Shown one piece after another: positions 8,604-16,443 of a stretch of DNA of 64,000 nt (its first letter is position 1; each line of letters begins with the position of its first letter). The stretch is from NCBI GenBank assembly GCA_900078375.1, contig FLQS01000034.1, forward strand, positions 1 through 64,000, given 5' to 3'. A model generated the notes under the pieces. That model made no database searches, had not been told where the DNA came from, and worked only from the letters and a program-made list of their open reading frames with translations. The DNA comes from an uncultured Mycobacterium sp. Its GTDB lineage: Bacteria > Actinomycetota > Actinomycetes > Mycobacteriales > Mycobacteriaceae. Made by a program: the position numbers and the translations under genes.

Positions 8604-8810
8604 ATGACCTGGTCAGGAATCCTCGAAAAGACGGCAGCGGGATTGGGCGCGGTGGCGCTGCCCGTGGTGTTCGCGATTGCGGAAGCGGAGCAGGCGGCAG
8701 CAGATCCGGGAATCGATTGGGGCTCGCCCGGACAGGTCAGGAATGCATGGTGCCCCGGCGATCCACCCGGTCATTGGAAGGGTGGACCACACGGAATTCC
8801 CTGTACCTAA
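8604..8810 (+). CDS. Small secreted protein with two cysteines
   Basis: A 68-residue protein with a likely Sec signal peptide: a weakly charged start, a hydrophobic stretch AAGLGAVALPVVFAIA and an Ala-rich cleavage region (AEQAAADPG). The mature part is only about 30 residues, rich in Gly, Pro and Trp, with two cysteines bracketing CPGDPPGHWKGGPHGIPC that could form one disulfide. ATG 8604 is chosen because GAGG lies 6 nt upstream; GTG 8601 is directly before it. Similar tiny exported CPG-type proteins are common in mycobacteria, with unknown roles. It ends 42 nt before the convergent nrdF2 stop. Confidence 0.6.
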   Translation: MTWSGILEKTAAGLGAVALPVVFAIAEAEQAAADPGIDWGSPGQVRNAWCPGDPPGHWKGGPHGIPCT

Positions 8811-8852
8811 GGGGCTTCGAAGATCTGCCCGCCAGCTTCCAACGTGCATAAA

Positions 8853-9827
8853 TCAGAAGTTCCAGTCCTCGTCTTCAGTGACGACGGCCTTGCCGATGAC
8901 GTAGCTGGAGCCCGACCCCGAGAAGAAGTCGTGGTTCTCGTCGGCGTTCGGCGAAAGCGCGGACAGGATCGCGGGGTTGACGTCGGTCTCGTCGCGCGGG
9001 AACAGTGCCTCGAAGCCCATGTTCATCAGCGCCTTGTTGGCGTTGTAGCGCAGGTACTTCTTGACGTCCTCGGTCAGCCCGACCGAGTCGTAGAGATCCT
9101 GCGTGTACTCAATCTCGTTCTCGTACAACGCATACAGCAGTTCGTAGGCGTAGTCCTTGAGGTCCTGCTTGCGCTCCTCGCTTTCGAGCGCATACCCCTT
9201 CTGGAACTTGTAGCCGATGTAGTAGGCGTGCACGGCCTCGTCGCGGATGATCAGCCGGATCAGGTCGGCGGTGTTGGTCAGCTTGGCCCGGCTCGACCAG
9301 TACATCGGCAGATAGAAGCCGGAGTAGAAGAGGAACGCCTCGAGGAACACCGAGGCGATCTTGCGCTTGAGCGCGTCGTCACCGCGGTAGTAGTCGAGGA
9401 TGATCTGCGCCTTGCGCTGCAGGTTGACGTTTTCCTCCGACCAGCGGAAGGCTTCGTCGATCTCGGTCGTCGAGCACAGCGTCGAGAAGACCGAGCTGTA
9501 GCTCTTGGCGTGCACCGACTCCATGAACGTGATGTTGGTCAGCACCGCTTCTTCGTGCGGGGTCAGCGCGTCGGGGATCATGCTGACGGAGCCGACCGTG
9601 CTCTGGATGGTGTCGAGCAGCGTGAGCCCGGTGAACACCCGCATGGTCAGCTGCTTCTCGTCAGCGGTCAGCGTGTTCCACGACGGCACGTCGTTGGACA
9701 GCGGCACCTTTTCGGGCAACCAGAAGTTGCCGGTCAAGCGATCCCAGACTTCCGCGTCCTTTTCGTCAATGACACGGTTCCAGTTGATCGCCGTTGCCCG
9801 GTCGATCAGCTTCGCTCCATCGCTCAC
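8853..9827 (-). CDS. nrdF2: Class Ib ribonucleotide reductase, radical-carrying beta subunit
   Basis: A 324-residue R2F subunit that holds the dimetal (Mn or Fe)-tyrosyl radical used by NrdE to make deoxynucleotides aerobically. All expected residues are present: metal ligands Asp72, Glu103 and His106, Glu163, Glu197 and His200, and radical Tyr110 (VHAKSYSSVF). The C-terminal tail ends EDEDWNF, the peptide that docks into NrdE. The start is GTG 9827 with GGGG upstream. It is not in the nrdHIE operon: that operon is 19 kb away in this window, but both carry NrdR-like boxes upstream, so they are probably co-regulated. Corresponds to Rv3048c, the essential R2 of M. tuberculosis. Confidence 0.97.
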   Translation of the reverse strand: MSDGAKLIDRATAINWNRVIDEKDAEVWDRLTGNFWLPEKVPLSNDVPSWNTLTADEKQLTMRVFTGLTLLDTIQSTVGSVSMIPDALTPHEEAVLTNITFMESVHAKSYSSVFSTLCSTTEIDEAFRWSEENVNLQRKAQIILDYYRGDDALKRKIASVFLEAFLFYSGFYLPMYWSSRAKLTNTADLIRLIIRDEAVHAYYIGYKFQKGYALESEERKQDLKDYAYELLYALYENEIEYTQDLYDSVGLTEDVKKYLRYNANKALMNMGFEALFPRDETDVNPAILSALSPNADENHDFFSGSGSSYVIGKAVVTEDEDWNF

Positions 9828-9878
9828 CGAAACCCCACTTCACCACGCTGTTTGCCCCGTTTCCGGCTGACGCCCAAA

Positions 9879-9926
9879 ACACTACCCCTGGGGTCCGACA
9901 ACACGCTGCAACACAACAACTTGTGT
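9879..9926 (-). promoter_or_regulatory. Pair of NrdR-like boxes upstream of nrdF2
   Basis: Two 16-mers, ACACTACCCCTGGGGT (9879-9894) and ACACAACAACTTGTGT (9911-9926), match the NrdR consensus ACACTATATATAGTGT at 10 and 11 of 16 positions; the second has perfect ACAC/GTGT ends. Their offset is 32 bp, about three helical turns, as expected for cooperative NrdR binding. They lie 52-99 nt upstream of the nrdF2 start. Confidence 0.65.
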
Positions 9927-9989
9927 TTTCCGCGTACTGAATCCACAGGTCCGGCGGGCATGACTAAATGAGCCCGGCGTGTCGGGTGA

Positions 9990-11537
9990 TCAGCCCGCCG
10001 CGGCCCGCGTCGACGACCCGGCCGGCGCCCCCGACGCCGCCCCGGAGAACCGGTACTCCGAGCGCTTCAGCGAACGCGTGGCCAACCAGTACTGCCATGT
10101 CATGCCGCTCCACAGCGTGCGGTTCTTGCCGTGCTCGTCGAGGTACCAGCTGCTGCAGCCGCCGGTGCTCCACACCGCACCTGCAAGTCGCTGCTGCAGT
10201 TCGGCATTGAAGGTGTCCTGAGCCCATCGGCTGGGTGCCAGCGCTTGCGCCCAGGCCTTGTCGACGGCGTTGATCGCCTGGCCGACGTAGCCGATCTGCG
10301 ACTCGATCATGAAGACCACCGAGTTATGACCCAATCCGGTGTTCGGCCCGAGCAGGAAGAACAGGTTCGGCATGTCCGCGACCGCGATCCCGCGGTGGGC
10401 TTGCACACCCTCGCGATTCCAGCGGTCCACCAGGTCCTCGCCGCCGGGACCCGTGATGGCGACGTAGGTGTAGGAGTCGGTGACGTGGAAGCCGGTCGCG
10501 AACACGATGACGTCGACCTCGCGCTCCTTGCCGTCCGCGGTGACGATCCCCCGCGGGGTGATCCGGGCGATCGGGTCTGTCACCAGCTCCGAGTGCGGTT
10601 TGGCGATGGCACGGAAGTATTTGTCGGAGAACAGGACTCGCTTGCATCCCAGCCGATATTTCGGGGTCAGCCTGCGCCGCAGGTCGCGGTCGCGGACCTG
10701 GTGACGGATGTTCCACTTGCCGGCCTTCTCCCCGAGCGTGAGCAGCTCGGGCCGTTGGGTCATCGCGAAGCCGAGGGCTTCCTGGAACCAGTAGATGCCG
10801 GTGCGCAGCAGCGCGCGGGTGCCCGGCACCGTCCCGAACGCGTCGCGCATCCAGGCCGGGATGGGGTTGTTCGACCGCGGCAGCACCCAGGCCGGGGTGC
10901 GCTGGTAGAGCTGCAGTTCGCCGACCTGGTCGACGATCTCCGGGACGATCTGGATGGCGCTGGCGCCGGTGCCGATCACGGCGACGCGCTTGCCGGTGAG
11001 GTCGACCTTGTGGTTCCACTGCGCGGAGTGGAAGGCCTCGCCGTCGAAGTCGGCCAGCCCCTCGATGTCGGGGACGGCCGGGATGTGCAGCGCGCCGGCG
11101 CCGGAGATCAGGAATTGGGCGACGTACTCGCGGCCGTCCTTGGTGAAGACGTGCCAGCGGAACTCGGCGTCATCCCAGTGGGCGCGGTCGACGTGCGCAC
11201 CGAAGCGGATGTAACGGCGCAGCCCGTGCTTGTCGGTCACGCCCTTGAGGTAGTCGAGGATCTCCGGCTGCAGGGACCACATGTAGGTCCAGTCGGGTTT
11301 GGGCTCGAAGGAGAAGGAGTAGAGGTGCGCCGGGATATCGCAGGCGCAGCCGGGGTAGCTGTTGTCGCGCCACGTTCCGCCGACGTCGTCGGCCTTCTCC
11401 AGAATCAGGAAGTCGACACCGAGGCGTTGCAGTTCGATCCCCATGCCCAGTCCGGAGAACCCGGTGCCGATGACCAGCGCCCGGGTATGGACGGGTTCGG
11501 TGGTGGTGTCGGCGACGGACGGTTCGGCAACGGTCAT
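9990..11537 (-). CDS. Flavin-containing (Baeyer-Villiger-type) monooxygenase
   Basis: A 515-residue NADPH- and FAD-dependent monooxygenase of the EthA/BVMO class, which oxidises ketones or thio-compounds. First dinucleotide motif VIGTGFSGLGMGIEL near the N-terminus, then EKADDVGGTWRDNSYPGCACD (the typical VGGTW and YPG), the second Rossmann motif VAVIGTGASAIQIVPEI, and the ATGFHV motif near FATGFHVTDSYTY. The usual BVMO fingerprint appears only in part. ATG 11537 is preceded by TACTTT ending 6 nt upstream, indicating a leaderless message; a longer reading to 11675 is unlikely. Sits after nrdF2 as Rv3049c does. Natural substrate unknown. Confidence 0.9.
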   Translation of the reverse strand: MTVAEPSVADTTTEPVHTRALVIGTGFSGLGMGIELQRLGVDFLILEKADDVGGTWRDNSYPGCACDIPAHLYSFSFEPKPDWTYMWSLQPEILDYLKGVTDKHGLRRYIRFGAHVDRAHWDDAEFRWHVFTKDGREYVAQFLISGAGALHIPAVPDIEGLADFDGEAFHSAQWNHKVDLTGKRVAVIGTGASAIQIVPEIVDQVGELQLYQRTPAWVLPRSNNPIPAWMRDAFGTVPGTRALLRTGIYWFQEALGFAMTQRPELLTLGEKAGKWNIRHQVRDRDLRRRLTPKYRLGCKRVLFSDKYFRAIAKPHSELVTDPIARITPRGIVTADGKEREVDVIVFATGFHVTDSYTYVAITGPGGEDLVDRWNREGVQAHRGIAVADMPNLFFLLGPNTGLGHNSVVFMIESQIGYVGQAINAVDKAWAQALAPSRWAQDTFNAELQQRLAGAVWSTGGCSSWYLDEHGKNRTLWSGMTWQYWLATRSLKRSEYRFSGAASGAPAGSSTRAAAG

Positions 11538-11543
11538 GCCACC

Positions 11544-11549
11544 AAAGTA
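11544..11549 (-). promoter_or_regulatory. Putative -10 box of leaderless monooxygenase gene
   Basis: Read on the minus strand, TACTTT (TANNNT) ends 6 nt before ATG 11537, in the short gap after the cyclase/ATPase gene. It suggests the monooxygenase has its own start of transcription. Confidence 0.4.
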
Positions 11550-11589
11550 CCCAATACCGGCGGTATCGCCTAAGGGGTTCGGTTTCCCT

Positions 11590-14262
11590 TTAGGTTTCGG
11601 GCCGGCCGGTGTCGATGAGTTGCATTCGGGCTTGGTCGATCTGATCGAAGGCGTAGATGGCGACGGTGGCGGCATTCATGCTGACACCGGCAAGGGCCAA
11701 GGATTCGTACCGACTATCGCCAACTGCCTCGCGCAAGTGACCGATCGCATCTTCGATCTTGGTCAGGCCCGGCACGACCGTCGTCAACGCAAAGCCGGCC
11801 AGGACGGCTGCTGGTTCACTGCGTCCGAGTCGATCCAACAGGCTGGCGAGGTTGGCCAGCGGGCCGCCGATCGCTGTGGTGTTGCCTGCGTCGTGGTAGT
11901 TACGGATCGCCAATGCCAGGTAGTCCAGGGCGGCCAGTGGGTCGCCGTGCTGGGTCTCCAGACGTGAAAGAGTGCTGGCGAGTGTGGACTCCGACGCGCT
12001 GTTGCCGCTGTTTTGCGCGATCAGCAATCCCCGTCGAAGAACCTGCAACGCGCCAACCGGGTCGGTGTCACCGAATGCGTAGCCGTGCGCCCACAACGCG
12101 ATTGAGATCACCGCGGGGTTGCAGTGCTCGGCGGCTTCCATTAGGCCCTCCGCGGTAGCCCTCGCCTCGTCGCCGCGACCTGCAATCGCCAAGGCGCTGA
12201 TCAGCGTTGCCCAGGCAGCCACATCGGTGTGGCCGCTTCTGGCGAACGCGGTTTGGGCCCACTCGACCGCTTGTTCAGGCTGACCCGCCACGAGGTACCC
12301 CATGGCGAGCGCGCCTGCGAATTGCTCTGCCGCCACGTCATAGCCGCTGCGGTTGGTGACTCCCCGGCTGGCCTCGACATATCTGAGGAACTCTTCAATT
12401 CGCCCGGTCGTATGGCATCCGGCGGCCATTAGGTAGAGCCGCGACAGCCGCCCGTGCTCGACGGCTTGCGCCGGTTCGATCAGTTCTTCGGCCCACCCGA
12501 CAGGCTCATATTGGTTGACCAAGTAGCCGAGGAATGTCGCGTAAATGGCGATGGCGGCGGCCGCGTCGATGTCGCGTTGTTCGGCGGCCCACCGGAAAGC
12601 TGTGCGCAGGTTGGGCAGCTCAATGCAGAACCAGTCGTACGCTTCGGGCTGCCGCGGGCTGTCCCACAGCGCCATGACGTCGACTTCACGCCCGGCGAAG
12701 TAGCGAGCATGCAGGGTTCGAGCCTCGATGGCCTCGCCCCTCGCCACGAGCTGGTGTTCAGCGAAATGGCGGATCGTCTCCAACATCGAGTAGCGGGTAT
12801 GCCCGGAAGAGCTGTCAACCACCAGCAGCGATTTGCGTACGAGAGCGTCGAGGCGGTCCAGGATCGCGTAGTCGTCCCCGGATTCTGAGACCGCGCAGGC
12901 GCTTTCGAGATCGAAACCACCCGTGAAGACCGAACACCGGTCGAGAAGTAACTTCTCGTGGTCGCTGAGCAGGTCGTAGGACCATGCCACCGCGTGGCGA
13001 AGCGTCTGGTGGCGCGACAGGCTGCGTCGGGCACCGACCAACAGCCGGAACCGATCATCGAGACGATCCCGGAGCTCGCTGACAGTCATGGACGCCATCC
13101 GAGAGGCTGCCAGCTCGATAGCCAACGGAAGTCCGTCGAGACGACGGCAGATGGTCACCACCGCTCCCGCTTCTTCGGGCTTCCTCAGGGAGAACCGCGG
13201 GGCCACGCTATGCGCCCGGTCGGCGAACAATCGCACTGCCGCAGAGTCGGTTCCGGCCCCGAAGTCCAGCGAGGACACCGGCCACACCTGCTCATCGGCG
13301 GCCCCGAGTCCCTCGCGGCTGGTGGCCAGAATCCTCACCGTCGCCGACTGGCCCACGATCGCCTCGATGAGATCGGCGGCGGCATCGAGAACGTGTTCGC
13401 AGTTATCCAAGACGAGTAAGCGCACCCGGCCTTCCAGCGCGGTGGCCACGCTCTCAGCCACACTCTTGCCCGGCTGCTGGGTGATCCCGAGAACGGCAGC
13501 CACCGCATCAGGCACCGCTGCAGCGTCTGTGACACTGGCGAGTTCGATTACCCACACCCCGTCGGGGAACTCATCGGCCAATCGAGTGGCCACCCCCAGC
13601 GCCAGGCGAGTCTTGCCCACGCCTCCGGCACCGGTCAACGTCACCAACCGGTGCTCACGCGCGACAGCGGCTATCTCCTCGAGTTCGACGTCGCGTCCGA
13701 TGAGGCTGCTGGAAGCAGGGCGCAGGTTACCCAGCGGAACATCGAACGCACGTAGCGGGGGAAATTCGGCCTTTAGGCCCACAGACCGAACTTGGAACAT
13801 TCCCACCGGGGTGGAGAGATCGCGCAGCCGCCGTGCGCCCAGATCGATCAGGTCGACGCCCGTGAGAAGCGCGGCCGTGGAGTCGGCCAGCAGTATCTGA
13901 CCACCGTGCCCGGCAGCCATGACCCGCGCGGCCCGATTCAGCACCGGACCGAAGTAGTCGGCACCACGCATCTCGGCTTCTCCGGTCGCGATCCCCATCC
14001 GCACCGGCAACTCGAGCGCCCGCTGTGCGTCGACGGCAGCCTCCACAGCCGACTTTGGCGAGGAGAACGCGGCGCAAACACCGTCACCGGTGTGCTTGAA
14101 CAGCCAGCCCCCATGCACCTCAATCGCCTTGCGCAACACTTGGTCGTGGTAGGCCAGGGCCGCTCCCATCTGATGGGCGTCGGCTTCCCACCGACGGGTC
14201 GAACCCTCGACGTCGGTGAAAAGAAAGGTCACCACGCCCGTAGGGGGCGCCCCCGTGGCCAC
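11590..14262 (-). CDS. Class III adenylate/guanylate cyclase fused to an AAA/NB-ARC-like ATPase and TPR-like region
   Basis: About 890 residues. Residues 1-165 form a class III nucleotide cyclase: metal Asp in FTDVEGST, substrate Lys and second metal Asp in LFKHTGDGVCAAF, and the NRAARV motif with transition-state residues, so the domain looks active. An ATPase follows (GREVEL-type GRDVELEEIAAV; Walker A GAGGVGKTR; Walker B-like LLVLDNCEHVLD; LDGLPLAIELAA), then helical TPR-like repeats. The architecture is like mycobacterial Rv0891c/Rv1358/Rv2488c proteins but without the terminal LuxR DNA-binding domain. Start: GTG 14262 (TTG 14268 is possible). It interrupts the order monooxygenase-TetR known in M. 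tuberculosis and has somewhat more relaxed codon use; a tRNA-like fragment lies beside it, so acquisition is plausible. Probably signal-sensing through cAMP. Confidence 0.88.
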   Translation of the reverse strand: MATGAPPTGVVTFLFTDVEGSTRRWEADAHQMGAALAYHDQVLRKAIEVHGGWLFKHTGDGVCAAFSSPKSAVEAAVDAQRALELPVRMGIATGEAEMRGADYFGPVLNRAARVMAAGHGGQILLADSTAALLTGVDLIDLGARRLRDLSTPVGMFQVRSVGLKAEFPPLRAFDVPLGNLRPASSSLIGRDVELEEIAAVAREHRLVTLTGAGGVGKTRLALGVATRLADEFPDGVWVIELASVTDAAAVPDAVAAVLGITQQPGKSVAESVATALEGRVRLLVLDNCEHVLDAAADLIEAIVGQSATVRILATSREGLGAADEQVWPVSSLDFGAGTDSAAVRLFADRAHSVAPRFSLRKPEEAGAVVTICRRLDGLPLAIELAASRMASMTVSELRDRLDDRFRLLVGARRSLSRHQTLRHAVAWSYDLLSDHEKLLLDRCSVFTGGFDLESACAVSESGDDYAILDRLDALVRKSLLVVDSSSGHTRYSMLETIRHFAEHQLVARGEAIEARTLHARYFAGREVDVMALWDSPRQPEAYDWFCIELPNLRTAFRWAAEQRDIDAAAAIAIYATFLGYLVNQYEPVGWAEELIEPAQAVEHGRLSRLYLMAAGCHTTGRIEEFLRYVEASRGVTNRSGYDVAAEQFAGALAMGYLVAGQPEQAVEWAQTAFARSGHTDVAAWATLISALAIAGRGDEARATAEGLMEAAEHCNPAVISIALWAHGYAFGDTDPVGALQVLRRGLLIAQNSGNSASESTLASTLSRLETQHGDPLAALDYLALAIRNYHDAGNTTAIGGPLANLASLLDRLGRSEPAAVLAGFALTTVVPGLTKIEDAIGHLREAVGDSRYESLALAGVSMNAATVAIYAFDQIDQARMQLIDTGRPET

Positions 14263-14360
14263 CCGCAAAGGATGTCACACAAAGCCCTGCTCAGGACGAT
14301 ATTCAACCGGCTCTTGGCGGATACCGCCTCCCAAACGGAATCTGCCCGGTGCCACCGATG

Positions 14361-14390
14361 GGGGTCAGGGGTTCGAGTCCCGTCAGCCAG
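14361..14390 (+). other. tRNA 3'-end-like fragment
   Basis: The segment contains a T-loop TTCGAGT (14372-14378) flanked by AGGGG and CCCGT, which pair with one mismatch, as in a tRNA T-arm. No matching acceptor 5' half, D-arm or anticodon arm is found upstream, so it is not a tRNA gene. It overlaps the end of the TetR gene. It may be a degraded attachment site or a chance match. Confidence 0.3.
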
Positions 14391-15132
14391 CCGCCGCAGC
14401 GCGCCGCGGCGTCGCGTCGTGGATCGGCCGGTCGGGATCGAGGTTGACGCCCAAGAGGTCTGCGGTGCCGTTGACCGTGCCGAGCATGATCGTCGTCAGG
14501 TGGTTGATGAACTCGTCCGTCGGCATCCGCCGCGGGCTGTCCGGGTCGGGGCCCAGCCACCAATCGGTGGCCGCCGAAGCGGATCCGAACGTGGCCGCGG
14601 CGGCCAGCTGCAGCGCCGCGGGATCCAACTGCATACCGCGCAGCTCGTTGTTGAACATCTCGGCCATCGCCATGGTGATCTCGCGGCCTTCGTTGAGCGC
14701 GCGCTGGGTGGACTCCGATTGTTCGGGGAAGCGGCCCTGAAGGATGAAGCGCAGCACGTTGGGGTGCTGCTCGACGAGATTCACGTACTCGGCGACACCA
14801 CGGCGGACAACCTCGCGGGTGGGGTCGGTGGCGGCGTCGATGTTGGAGAAGATGGCCGCCCACAGCATGTCGCGCAGCCGCTTGCCGATGGCCTGGAACA
14901 GGTCGGACTTGTCCTTGAAGTGCCGGTAGATCTTCGGCTTTGCGGTGCCGGCCTCTTCGGCGATCTCCCGCAGGCTGACGTCGGGTCCGTGTTTGTCGAT
15001 GGAGCGGAAGGCGGCGTCGACGATCTCGGCGCGCACCTTCTTGCGGTGCTCGCGCCAACGTTCACTGCGGGCGTCGACCTTGCCCGGCTCTGCGCCGGAT
15101 CGCGATCCGGACACTCTGCGCACGTCAAGCAC
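14383..15132 (-). CDS. TetR-family transcriptional regulator
   Basis: A 249-residue TetR repressor. The helix-turn-helix is in residues about 45-75 (VSLREIAEEAGTAKPKIYRHF, split by the usual turn) and the ligand-binding C-terminal domain includes EYVNLVEQHPNVLRFILQGRF. Closest to Rv3050c, which lies between the monooxygenase and nrdE in M. tuberculosis. The start is GTG 15132; GTGs at 15123 and 15114 are also possible because the first 30 residues are a basic, poorly conserved tail. Here it is separated from the monooxygenase by the cyclase gene and from nrdE by almost 14 kb. The ligand and targets are unknown. Confidence 0.85.
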   Translation of the reverse strand: MLDVRRVSGSRSGAEPGKVDARSERWREHRKKVRAEIVDAAFRSIDKHGPDVSLREIAEEAGTAKPKIYRHFKDKSDLFQAIGKRLRDMLWAAIFSNIDAATDPTREVVRRGVAEYVNLVEQHPNVLRFILQGRFPEQSESTQRALNEGREITMAMAEMFNNELRGMQLDPAALQLAAAATFGSASAATDWWLGPDPDSPRRMPTDEFINHLTTIMLGTVNGTADLLGVNLDPDRPIHDATPRRAAAAG

Positions 15133-15253
15133 TGTACCTGGACCAGGGCCGACCTTCGGCGATGACGATCACACCGCCATCCGCCGAGCAGAGCAAACCA
15201 GCGTTCTCGGATAGCATCGAGGCAACCCGATTAACGAAGTGAGACGAGACGCA

Positions 15254-16432
15254 GTGACCGAGCGATTCGACCTGGTGATAGCAGGCGGGGGCCCGTCGGG
15301 GGCCGCCGCCGCATGGCAGGCCGTGCAAACTGGCGCGAAAGTGGTGGTCCTCGATAAAGCGGAGTTTCCGCGGGACAAACCCTGTGGCGACGGCCTGACC
15401 GCGCGGGCGGTCAGCTACCTGCAGAAGATGGGCCTGGCCCACGAGGTCTCGCAGTTCCACCGCATCAGCGGGGTGACCGTATTCAGCCCGTCGGAGTGGG
15501 AGCTGTCGTTCCCGAAGCGTCCCGGCATGCCCGATTACGGCCGCACCGCCAGTCGCACCGAACTCGACACGATGCTGCTCAAGCACGCCGAATCGGCCGG
15601 TGCGGTGGTGCGCCAGGGCGCCGAGGTCGCCGGGCCCGAACTCGACGCGCGCGGCCAGGTGATCGGCGTCGTCCTCAAGAGTGGCGAGAAGGTCCTCGGC
15701 GATGCCGTCATCGCCGCCGACGGCGCCTACTCCCCGATCAAGCGCGGACTCAAGATCGACTCGGACTACAACGGCTATTCGGCCATCGCGATCCGCTCGG
15801 AGATGCATGCCAACCGGCCGGACTCCGACCGCTTCGAGATCTACCTCAAGCTGCTGTTCCAGGGCGATCAGCTGCCGGGCTACGGCTGGATCTTCCCGAT
15901 GGGCGGCGGCCGATTCAACATCGGGCTGGGGTACGTCAACAGCTACAAGAACTGGCAGTCCATCAACGCCACCCACTTCTTCGGCGACTTCCTGCGCACC
16001 CTGCCCGCCGAGTGGGAGCTGCCATCGGTCGAGGAACTGAAGAAGAACAAGACCGTTCGGGCCTGGCGACTGCCGATGGGCTTCACCGCATGGCCGCCGT
16101 GGCGACCCGGCGTGCTGTTCGCCGGGGATGCGCTCGGTGCCGGCAAGCCGGTGTCGGGTGCCGGTATCTCCAAGGCGCTGGAATCCGGATTGGCCGCTGG
16201 CGAATGCGCGATCGCGGCGCTGGAAAACGGTGGGCCCGCAGACTTCACCAATTACCAGCTGCGCATGGAGACGGCCTGGGGACGCGAGTACAAGCGCGGA
16301 CGCTTCTTCAACAAGCTGGCCGGCTACCCGAAGGTGTCAGAAACCGGGCTAAAACTGCTCGACAACCACACCTTCCGTGATCTGCTGCTCAAGTCGTTGT
16401 ACAAGAAGGCGCAGAGCCCCCAACACACCTGA
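15254..16432 (+). CDS. Geranylgeranyl-reductase-family flavoprotein
   Basis: A 392-residue FAD-dependent reductase of the geranylgeranyl reductase/FixC group, whose members saturate isoprenoid chains (MenJ reduces the menaquinone side chain). Visible: FAD motif DLVIAGGGPSGAAAAWQA, FPRDKPCGDGLT (the conserved CGDGLT), the PGYGWIFPMGGGRFNIGLG segment and the second FAD motif GVLFAGDALGAGKPVSGAGISKAL. The GTG at 15254 gives the expected N-terminus; GTG 15239 would add five residues. TAGCAT at 15212-15217 could be a -10 box. It ends 11 nt before the RyR-domain membrane gene, so the two are probably co-transcribed. Substrate not known; a membrane isoprenoid is likely. Confidence 0.87.
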   Translation: MTERFDLVIAGGGPSGAAAAWQAVQTGAKVVVLDKAEFPRDKPCGDGLTARAVSYLQKMGLAHEVSQFHRISGVTVFSPSEWELSFPKRPGMPDYGRTASRTELDTMLLKHAESAGAVVRQGAEVAGPELDARGQVIGVVLKSGEKVLGDAVIAADGAYSPIKRGLKIDSDYNGYSAIAIRSEMHANRPDSDRFEIYLKLLFQGDQLPGYGWIFPMGGGRFNIGLGYVNSYKNWQSINATHFFGDFLRTLPAEWELPSVEELKKNKTVRAWRLPMGFTAWPPWRPGVLFAGDALGAGKPVSGAGISKALESGLAAGECAIAALENGGPADFTNYQLRMETAWGREYKRGRFFNKLAGYPKVSETGLKLLDNHTFRDLLLKSLYKKAQSPQHT

Positions 16433-16443
16433 CGAGGTGCCCC

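Noticed and set aside
10131..11573. Long plus-strand open frame opposite the monooxygenase
   Set aside because: It is antisense to a clear flavoprotein, has no recognised motif, and such long frames are a by-product of high GC at third codon positions.
14341..14390. Intact tRNA gene
   Set aside because: Only a T-arm-like element is present; acceptor, D and anticodon arms cannot be formed.
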